A stretch of DNA of 64,000 bases from assembly GCA_024362935.1 (NCBI GenBank), contig JANCRA010000001.1, forward strand, positions 51,247,501 through 51,311,500. Reading direction: 5' to 3'. The first letter of the stretch is position 1. Each line of letters opens with the position of its first letter. This stretch comes from Setophaga petechia. Its lineage: Eukaryota; Chordata; Aves; Passeriformes; Parulidae. The notes beneath the pieces were generated by a model, which searched no databases, had not been told where the DNA came from, and saw nothing but the letters and a program-made list of their open reading frames with translations. Position numbers and translations under genes: made by a program. Below, piece after piece: positions 54,301 to 64,000 of this stretch.

Positions 54301-57300
54301 AAAGTCCCTCCCAAGACAGAAACAGGAATATCTGCTAGTTTTTGTCTAGTTAGACCAGTTGAAAGAGATAATTCTGAAAGAGGAAGGAATGGAGAGGCTT
54401 TTCAAGCCAAGTTAAGGTAAAGACAAACAAAATCTGAAAGATATCTTCAGTTTATTTTACTGTTTCAGCATAAGCAAGATTGGAGGAACACCCTTTCCAG
54501 CATCAGTCTGGAGTCTCAGTACAAAAACCTCAGTACCCTCCACCACTCTGGGAGGCATTTAAACTGGTTCTCTCAGGAGCCTCTATAAGTAAAAGTGTGG
54601 TTTGCAATGAAACCTCTGAGAGTAGGATCACAAAAGATTTATCTTTAGCTTCACTAAAGAAAGAGAGACTAAATCACTAAGAGGTAGGGAAGTTTTATAT
54701 ATTAGTTTCAATAAAAGGGATGTAGATCTGTAGAAAAGCTAATAAACCTACTGGACTGTTCACAATATTCAATATGAATGTTATTGTGGGCCTTAGAAAT
54801 TCTTCCAATCCTAGTGACAGTGATTCTATGTATTTTCTAGATTAAAAAAAACCCAAACAAATATACTAGAAGAATCCAAAACATTCAGAAAAATGTAGAG
54901 GAAAATATTAGGTACAAGAGACTGCACAAATTTCATGCAGTGGTAGGGTAGCATTAAGTGAAGAGAATTCTCTGGTTACCTGAAGGTCAAGCTACACAGC
55001 AGAGCTGCTTTAATCATCCTGACAAATGGATAAACTATAATTAATTACCCATCTCACCAACTCGGGCCAAAGATGAAGAAAATAATAAACCTTGCTAAAG
55101 ACCTTCAGTCAGATCACCAATGAGGTTGATTAAGGAAGTTCCTCCCCTTGGCTGTACTTAGAAAGGTCTAAGAACACTTAGACCAGGAGGGTGAGGAATG
55201 AGCCCTCCTGCTGCCATTGTCTGTTTGACCAAGAAAGGGAAGACTTCAGAACAATTTGATATGCGCTCATGTCATAGGTCAGAGCATATGACTGCTGTCT
55301 CCTTATCTTCACAATGCATTTACCTTTGTTAAATAGCAGCAAGGCAGAATAAAATCCAACAGCTTAATGGAATTTGCTATTTTTTTTCCTCTGCCATGAG
55401 AAATTGCATCAGTACTAGTTCCCAGTAGAGAACCTTTGCTGCTGCAAGAGTTTGTAAACCAAAGGCCATGAAAGCAAATACAAACATTCCTCAAGTTTTC
55501 ATTAAAATCAGGGTTTTCTTTTGAATTCCCCTTCCTAGGAGTAACTTACTGTGAGCAGGAGGAGAAGGTTTCAAAGTCTCTTAATGTTAATCTTCTCACC
55601 AAAGTTCAGAGGGCTTTTCTCCAAGATCTGGAGAAAATCCCTCTGAACACACTTTCCAGTATACCAGCAGTCTCACTGAGCTGTTTTGTGGAGATCTCTC
55701 ACCATAAACAGACACAACTCTGTCAGCACATCCAAGGAGACAGTTTTCCAAAACAGCAGACAATCACTGGAAACATGGCAGCAACCATGTTAATAAATCA
55801 CAATTAAAACCCATCATCTTTAACAAGGAGATTTTTTCCAACACATTTTATTTTCCTTTGTTGTGTTTTCAACTCCTTGGTGTTGCTCTCATTGCCAGTG
55901 TGCAAACTGCTCTTGTCCATAGTGGGCTGATCCTGGAAGGTGCTCAGGGCAGCTGTTGAGGTGCTGGCTGCCTGTAGTTTATATCAACATTGCATGGGAA
56001 CTGAGCAAGCTGAGCACGATGTAGGATGAGGCCCAAAAAGCACTTTGAAAATAGATGTTTCTCCTCTGGCCTCCTGCAGGGACAACACGCCATCGGCTGG
56101 CACACTGATAATTATTTTTCCATTACTCTGAGAGCAGTTTCATCCTTCTTTATTTTCCCTTAATTGCCTTGACACTATTTTCTAATCTGATCAGAGTGAA
56201 GCAGATTTTAAAAATATATGTTTTCCATTCTAAACACGATGTTAATTGTTGACAAGCCTTAAGCAGTTTTGTTTTGCCAAAAATGGCTGCTTGGTCTGGA
56301 CCATTTCAAAATATGAGAAGCACAATGTTTCCCAACTGCTGTGTTCTGATTCCTGTGCACATGAAGGATAATATAAGATTAAAGTATCCTACTGGAAATG
56401 AAAGTCCTAGTGTTTGCCTCAGGGCTGTGCTTGCAACTTCATGCGTAATCAGGAAGTATCTCTTAACTTCTCCCCTATCTTCATCAGTTGAACAAGCAAA
56501 AATAAAAAAAATATTTCCTTTCTCCCAGTATTTTTGTCTTATCTGCTTATTTTAGCACATCTTCTGGGACAGGAATATCTTCAGTGTGTGCACAAACACT
56601 ACAGCAACACACAGGATACCAGATCCTGGCTTGGCTGGAAGCCTCTAGCTGCCACAGTAGTATGAAAGAGCAAGAATTATTGGCCATATCTAAAAGGCAT
56701 TTGAAAGGTGATCCTGCTGTAGCTCTGCTGAAAACACCTACTGCTTCTGCGTTAGAATTAGTTAGCTCATCATCAGTTATATTCCTCTTGAATTTTTCAC
56801 ACCAAACTAAAATACAAAATAATTTCTTATTGCTTTCTGCTATGAAGGTCACTACATTAGCTTCATCATGAAAAGCAAAAATGAGCTTTAGCCCATGTCC
56901 CCAGAAATATACTCCAGATGGACTCCCATTTTAAACATGAGGAATGGATGTCCATTGAGGTCAAAAAGACAATTACAAAGTCACTTGGAAGTGAAAGCAA
57001 AGAGTGGTTGCTTTAGTCTGAGCTGAGCAGCATAACATTGCCTGTTCTTCCTTCCTGTCCCTGCACACAACATTGCAACTTGGTTTTAGCATAGTTCTAA
57101 CATTCAAAAATAGTAGTATTTTCACATTTCCATAACCTTTATTTCAAGATACATTTTCTAAACTATCAAAATCCTTCCTCTTTGAAAACCCCACCTTCAT
57201 TTCAGTATTTTGAAACAAAAGCAAAAGGGCAAGGCAGGAAAAAATTGTTTGCAGGTTCAGGCTGCATTTGGTAGGTAGTTAAAGTCAACAAAAACCATAA

Positions 57301-58398
57301 TATTTTCATCAGATAAATGATTCAACCAAAGCCCTGTGCACATATCTGCTGTGAACACTTTATTTGCTGCTTCCTTATTGGGTTTGGGAAAGAGTTATTG
57401 AGTTTCCTTATTGATTTTTAGTGGGTGAAACTGTAGTTTTTGTTGGAATCTTGACTGAGCTAATTGATAAACTCTTGCCAATAAGCAATAGCAGAGGAAA
57501 AAAGGTAAATGAAATGGAATCAATGCCAGTCAGAGCAAAAAAAATGCCTTCAGAAACTTGCAAAATGATATCATTATAGCTACCAGCCAAGTGTTGCTGC
57601 AGAAATGCCTGAGAGCTGTTGGGGTAATGAGTGCTATTGGAAATGTAATGATTGCACACTGAGTAATTATCATGTTACATGAATTAGTGGTACATCTAAG
57701 GATGCATGTTTATTTTAGCTTGCTGGGTAAGATTAAGTAAAATAAAGTATTCTATAATTTATTTGGCATGGAGGCTTTATTTCCTACAGCTTGGTTATAA
57801 CTTAAAATCAAAGATGCATTTGCAGACATCCTCTCTGCATGCACTGTTGAGTCAGTAGGGGTCAACTTGAAAACCATATCAAAGACCACAGCCTGATCTC
57901 TCACTGCAAACTATTGATAACTGAGAATTGACCCATTGTTCAAACAACTTGTGAAAGGCATAATACAGTATGAGTCCTTGTATTTTGTTGATCCAATGCC
58001 TTCTAAGTCATGCCTGATACAATCTTTGTCAATTCACCCAACAAGCAAAAAAATCCCAATCCACGGTTTCACAGGAAAGTGGTAAACTCTGCCAAGACAA
58101 TGCAGATACAATGCAGCTGCTCAATCACCTAAAGGAGAGTTCTTGCTTCCCTCCTTTTTCCATGCACATGTACTTTTAGATGTTATTAATGGCCATTATG
58201 AAATTGGCTACAGGTGACAGTTCAAAGCATTCATTCATATAGCCAAGGAGGCGAGCTTAATGCAGTTAGCGTGGAGCATGTTGGGCAGATGCAGAGTTCA
58301 TCCCTTCCACACTGCTGAATAATCAGGTTCAATTGTGCAAAAGATGTAGGCAAAGGCTTGGAAAAAAGATGTAGAAAAGCATTTTTCACGAAAAGGAG
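48362..58398. other. Intergenic, no gene recognised
   Basis: This is 10 kb of AT-rich sequence. It includes a 14-base direct repeat with a 28-base period (51658-51671 and 51686-51699) and a 20-base palindrome with a two-base centre (53760-53779). A stretch near 54788-54832 (TTCCAATCC then GTGATTCTATG) might be a CR1 tail remnant. No exon or RNA gene was recognised. Confidence 0.55.
51658..51699 (+). repeat. Short tandem duplication, 28-bp period
   Basis: TTATAATAGCCTCA occurs at 51658-51671 and again at 51686-51699, suggesting a local duplication of one 28-base unit and part of the next. Confidence 0.8.
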
Positions 58399-58428
58399 TT
58401 TTTTTTTCTTTTTCTTTTTTTTTTTTTT
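58399..58428 (+). repeat. Poly-T/C tract
   Basis: Thirty bases consist of T with two interrupting C bases. Read on the - strand this gives a lysine run that inflates a 180-codon chance open frame (58231-58773). Confidence 0.95.
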
Positions 58429-61400
58429 AATGGAAAGTTGAACACTGTCAGATGCCATTGATACATAACTGGGAGTACTGTTGTGGCTCCCCATGGGTAT
58501 TTCTGTGTCAGGGTTTCTCTCCAAGTCAAGGGCTTCTAAGTGGGCTACATTTGCCATGAGACACCGAAAAATTCCCCCTCTGCAAGCTGCTGTGCCCTCA
58601 GAGCCCTGCATAGCCATTGTCCAGAGGGGAAACTCAGTGCTTGAGAGGGAGGGAGGGAGAGGCTGACTGACACCGTCACAAAAGTCACAGCAAACTGTCA
58701 GAAAAAGACATGCCTTGCCTCTCTCCAAACCTGTGCACCTTTGCAACATGGCTTGTCTCAGACCCATTGACAAATTTTTCCCCTTTCCAGAGTTTCAAGT
58801 TTGCTTGCTGCTTCTGCTCTCCTGGCCTCAATTAAAAGATTCAAATGGATGCTTCTCCTGAAACCTTGAACACTGTTCAGACTCACCTTAAATGAATCTG
58901 TAAAAGGAGATGGCAGATGAGTGCAAAGACAGTGTGCTTGATAAAAGGACCCTTTGCCCATCCCATTAATTGTACTAAGTGATGCCCCAGAACTCTGTTT
59001 GTGTGAAACCCATTCTTAATTTATCAAGTCAGCTTACAAAATAAGGAGAAGATAGATGCAAGAATGCCTGGCAGTCTAGTTCCTTTGTATGCCTGACGAT
59101 GACATCCTCATATTTTCCATGGAAAAAGACAGTGGATTATAGAGAATGCTGAAACCACCCAAACCACCACACAAATCCTAAAAAGACAGGAAATTGAGAC
59201 AAAGTGCTTTGGAAAGGAAAATTCATCTTAATACCTGTGAGGCACCTGACTCAGTCAGATCACCCTGCTTACCATCCAGTTTGAGACAAGAGGGGCTGAA
59301 AACTGAAAAAGTGGAAAAAGAAGCTACTGTGGCTTGCTAACAGAAAGAAGATGGAAAAAAAAAAGGATACAAATCTTAAGGGTTGGAATATGACCTGGCA
59401 TTAAAAGTGTCATAGTGAGTTAGCAACCATATTCCTTTAAGACTTCAATTCTTTAGTTCACAGAACAGGAGTTGAGGCTCTTTAGACAAGAGTGATGAGT
59501 CCTTGTTCTGGCTCTTACACCCTGTGCTGTTGTACCCCTGCACTGCTCAGGAGGAGCAGTTCTGGAAGAAGAACAGCTTCCTGATGGGAAATGAAAGATG
59601 GCTTAAATTTCATGGGTGGCTGGAATCAATGCTCTCATCTCATGGAAAGAAAAGACATTTCAGCCTTGCCAAGACAAGTCAACACCAACTCGCTCTCATC
59701 TCAGTGCCCCTGTCCTAACCAAGGCTCCTGATCTGAGCTAGTTTGCAAGGATTATACTTACTCCCCTCTCTAGGCAGGATGTCTCATGAGAAACTTCTGC
59801 TTTACCTCACAGCCCTCCACAGGGCTCAGCATCCACAAAGCTGAAGGAGTCCCTGGCGTGCCAGTGCCTGGATTAAGGAGTATACAGATGTTTTAATTTT
59901 ACATACAGTGAGAGCTTCCCCCACAGCTGAAGCAGGATTGGGCATGACTACAGGCAGAAATGGCTTTTAAGGCAGCTGTTCAACTACTTGTACCCCAGGT
60001 GAGACTTTCAAGGTTTTGCAAATATTCTTAATACGATTTGTCACCTTGCAGGGAGCAGGAGAGTCAGACAACTGTAACTATGGCAATAAGATCATTACTG
60101 GTGCAGAAGATCTGGTCATTCCCCATGCTTCAGCAGCCTTCATCCATGATGCCAATTAGACAAATTCTTTGTGATTCCTTCAGGCTTCTACAGCACTGGA
60201 TGGAGAGAATCAGCCTCTAACGAACAAGATTTACTTAAAATTATGTGACATAACCATTGTTGTAAAGTATGTTAAACAAATTTGGCCATTATTTTTCCAG
60301 GCTCCGTATCCTTTTCCATTTCAGCATCATCTTTAAGGACTGATAGCTAGTTACTGAAGACTGAGACACATGTCTGTGTTGTAGTGGGTCAGAGTATGTT
60401 CTGCCAGCTCATCCTGTGCACATCTCTTCATGATGCTAGGGGAATAGATTGTTCCCAAAGAGTATCAAGCCACTCTACAGAGCTCTTTAAACCATTATCC
60501 CTGGTGGAGGTGCTGAACACTTCTGAAAAGCAGGAACAGGTGATTCACTGGACAGTATTTGTTACACCTAAGGTCACCTCTGCCCATTCTGTCTTGCAAA
60601 GACTGGGCACTCAATTTTTCTACAGGGAAAAGCTCCAATAATCTTTTGACAATTTCTTAGTGTGAAATAAAGAGCATGTGTAAACATCTCAGAGGGTTAT
60701 AGCTGTCATGGAATAACTGTTTTTCAGTACTCCTGTACCAGGTATTGGCCAGAACTGGATGGTTTTGTTGGCCACATCCCTTTTGACAAAGGATGGTCAC
60801 TTGCTTTTTCCCTTCCTGGCTGGCTTGCCTTACTAGATCCTCAGTAGTTCTCCTGTGAGCTGTTGGATTTCCCAGTTCTTAGAGACAAGGAGGGTCTTCA
60901 AGGACCACACATCCCAGCTGTGGCGCTGGTCATCCAATGCATCTGCTGGCCATGATTGAGAATTCCAAGGCCTTGGTCTCCAATAAGCTGGCTCTGACCT
61001 TAGACTCAGCACTGCTGTTTTTCATCTACACCTCCATTTTCAAGCTTTACAATGTTTTCTGCAATCTTTTCTCAGTGCCTAGTTCTTTATTTCCTCCAGA
61101 GCTCCATGGACAAAACAAGAGGAAGGTGAATTGTGTGTGAAACACTCATGTATTCTATTTTCCACATCAGCTTCCTCTCACAGTTTTAGCCAACCATCAC
61201 TTGTATTTTTAGTTCTGGCCCAAGCTGCTGTGTCACCTTGCTCCGTGCTGTTAAGAAGCACATTTCAACTCCGAGCTATGCAAAACCTTTTTCTCAAAAT
61301 ACCTTGAGACTACTGAGAAAGCGAAAGGATCAAGGCTTACAAAATGCTTTGATGCTAATCATCAGATGAAAGATGCCTTTGGAACAGAAATATCTTACAA

Positions 61401-64000
61401 TAAACAACCTTTAAAACTATTTTCTTTTAAATAGTTCCTTCTGAATCTGGGCAGATGGAACTCATGCAAAGGGAAGATACTTCAATGGGGCAAAGTGAGG
61501 CATCACTCCCCTAAAGATACAACAGCACTGTAATGGCAGCTTAAAAATTTATGGACAGATAAAGTGTCAGCCACAAAGGCTGATGTAAACCAACAGCTTA
61601 TTTGAAAAGCCACTTCCCCCACCATTTAAGTCTTCTGAAAGAGGAGCACAACATTCTGTGGAGGAAACATTTTTGAGCAAAAGTGGACTAGGAGGATGAA
61701 GTGAGTGTGATTTAAAATAGAAATCTAACTCTCATCAGGCTTGACTTGATTACTGTGCCATCTAAGCCAGTGGAATTACTGTGATAGACTCAGGAGTAAA
61801 AAGTGAGAGGAACTTGTAAACATCATGTTATTAAAAAAACCCCTGTATTTGCTGCAAATCTCTTTGAAACACCCTCATTATGTGCCTTGCACTGCCTGTT
61901 TCAACAGTTCTTATTTACTGTCATCTACATCCCCCCTTTTAAAGCAGATTATTACTCTTGCTGATCAGCTCTTGTTATTGTGTGAAAGTGTCTTGATGCA
62001 AGCAGAATATTAGGTGCTTTTTGTAAAGGTTGTCTTTTTGTAACTGTTCGACAAGCAGATGTTCATAATTCCACAGCTTAACAATTACACTAATTTTTAA
62101 ACTAAAGGTTGGAGTCATAAATTTTCTCCAGTATTCCCTGCAGCTAAAGAAACACAATAATCAATAAAAAGAAAGCACTAATAATACTTCATGACTTCTT
62201 TATTTTCTTGTCACACATGCTGCAATAACTTATGGAGATAAACAAGTGCCTGTTTTACTGATTTCATTTTGAACACAGAAATCACTGTAGGGCACACAAT
62301 AAAACTTGATTTTTGGCTTATGCTCCACAATCAACAGCTGAACATGTGATACAAGGTGCTCTGCTTAACCTTTTGTCTGCTGTCTCCCTCACCTTTTTGC
62401 CTGCTCTTTGATTTCAATTAAGCTGTGACTGAATATATCACCTCTGGGTATTATCTTTCCTTAAATTAAACAGCACTTTGCCTCAGGATCTTAATCAGAA
62501 GCTCCTTGAAGGGGAGTCTCTGCTGTTACAACTGTGCACCAAGTCCTGCCCTCCCCAGGGTCTCTGAGTAGAGCAGTGTTTGTGGTAGACCATGAGAAGA
62601 GGAATGGGGCTGCCACACACAGACAAAGTGATCAGACATTGATGATAACATTGATTTTGATGCCAGAAATAACAACCTGTTCCAGGGAAGGAAGGGAGGT
62701 AGAAATTCAGCTTTTTGTCAAGCACAGTACAAATAAATGCAATTCAAAATCTCAGTTTAGATAAATTTGATTTTTCGGTCTATCTTCTCTGGCCCAAGCT
62801 TTCTTTAGGGTCATCCAAAAATTTTAGGAAGCCAAGGTCAAATTATCAACTTGACATGTCTAATATTTTGATTAAATTAATGCTAGGTAAAGTATGTGAA
62901 TTTTTCACTATAGTGGAAATTTATCTTCCTTGTGCCAGTGTTGGTATTTCTGTGATCCTGAAAAATTACTTTTTTATGGACTGGGAAGTGTCTGTGTGAG
63001 GCTGCCTATGAAGCAGAGGGATACTGCTGCTGATACTGTGTCACTTAAACTAAGTGACCACTTATTTTAAACAGTTCCTTGGACATTTGTTTCTAATGGA
63101 ACCTGCTGCAGACCCACAGCTCAGATGGAAAGGTCAGCCAGCCCTAATGAGAGCTCCCGATATTTTCATTACACCCACTGTCATATTTCTTGTTCTGACC
63201 CAGCGCAGTGCAAACAGCTTCACAGAGCAGGCAACCAGTGAGACAGACATCCCCAAACTACCACTACAACTGTCCCCTGTATCTACATAAAACTACAATG
63301 TGTTTAAGTCAAGGTATTCAGAGACGCTCCCAATCTGAATTCCACGGGGTCCTTGCTAAAGATTCCTCTAAAAATGCCATTGTTAAGCCAACATGTGACT
63401 TTAAGAAAGCCTTACAAGCAATGGCAAGGGGCAGCAAAAGGCTATTCAGATAGCCTGCATTAAGCAGCTTCCTTCTGATGCTTAGCCAGGAGCCTGGGCT
63501 CTGCAGGCTCTCTTAACATCAAAGGAGAGGAGCCCAGAGGCAGTGACAGTGCCATGGCTGTGACACCTCATTTTATGTGTGTAGATTCAGACACCATAGC
63601 AGGTGACTGAGAAAAACAGCAAAGGAGGAAAATAAGCCTAAAATCAATGTCACCTCATGTACCATCATTAGAATCCCACAGACCGTGCAACATGCAAAAA
63701 TCACATCAAACGTGTTGAAAACTGTTATTGCAGTGCAGAAAGAGTTGCCAATTAGGAAACATACTTTGATTTGGGAATATATATTCATTTTATGATTGAT
63801 TTTATCCTTTTTGGTCAAACTATGATCAAAAGGTCAGGTTTTAGCTAACTACTACATGAGAAAGTGAATACATCCTCCTCTGCCAGAGGGACCCCTAGCT
63901 AATAATTATTAGTGAGTTGCTATAAGGGAATGCTTCCAAACACTGCAATCTCCACAGAAAAGGTGGTGATGCTACAGACATGCTATGAACACCCAGTTCT
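58429..64000. other. Intergenic, no gene recognised
   Basis: This is 5.6 kb with no confirmed gene. A GC-richer patch at about 60720-61140 reads as partly open frames in the + direction and could be a decayed processed pseudogene, but I cannot name a parent. The rest is AT-rich, with short open frames only. Confidence 0.5.

Noticed and set aside
54788..54832. Possible CR1 tail (TTCCAATCC followed by GTGATTCTATG)
   Set aside because: Only about 45 bases match loosely, too short to separate from chance.
58231..58773. 180-codon open frame on the - strand, the longest in the window
   Set aside because: It contains a lysine run produced by the T tract at 58399-58428, matches no family I know and has no splice or promoter context.
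1..64000. CRISPR arrays, operons, phage genes, tRNA or snRNA genes
   Set aside because: The sequence is a vertebrate nuclear locus. No regularly spaced repeats were seen, and no tRNA B-box or snRNA consensus was found by eye.

Overview
The window reads as a piece of an avian, probably passerine, nuclear chromosome. The evidence is a spliced vertebrate gene with GT-AG introns, several CR1 LINE fragments (the dominant bird retrotransposon, with the typical ATTCTGTG-like 3' end) and one LTR of an endogenous retrovirus in the style of passerine ERVs. Nothing bacterial or phage-like is present. The base composition is AT-rich and most open frames are short chance frames.

Region 1 (1-12518) holds the 3' part of one gene on the + strand: TECRL, trans-2,3-enoyl-CoA reductase-like. 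Eight coding exons (1053-1155, 3165-3270, 4342-4414, 6180-6223, 9801-9858, 10741-10826, 11232-11277, 12391-12518) splice in phase into 213 complete codons plus a stop. They cover the membrane-embedded steroid-5-alpha-reductase-like C-terminal domain. The ubiquitin-like N-terminal part (about 150 residues in the human protein) lies upstream of the window. A 3' UTR follows, with a possible ATTAAA signal near 12941.

Region 2 (about 13000-64000) is a gene desert. In human the 3' side of TECRL faces a very large gene-free interval toward ADGRL3; if synteny holds, this is its bird counterpart. I find no convincing exon, tRNA or snRNA gene here. It holds a CR1 fragment on the - strand (18971-19090), an LTR on the - strand (about 19450-20067), a rearranged CR1 on the + strand (about 27415-28389) that lost its reverse transcriptase, and an old CR1 3' end on the + strand (48140-48361). 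There are also several homopolymer tracts and a very strong G-quadruplex motif (41390-41414).

The most unusual structures are local inverted duplications: a perfect 58-bp palindrome without a spacer (42181-42238), a 33-bp inverted repeat built into the CR1 copy (28095-28169), and a 27-nt near-palindrome (23282-23308). All three look like products of template switching during replication, although a palindromic mini-transposon is an alternative for the first. I found no new multi-gene system; the window is one conserved metabolic or cardiac gene followed by non-coding DNA.
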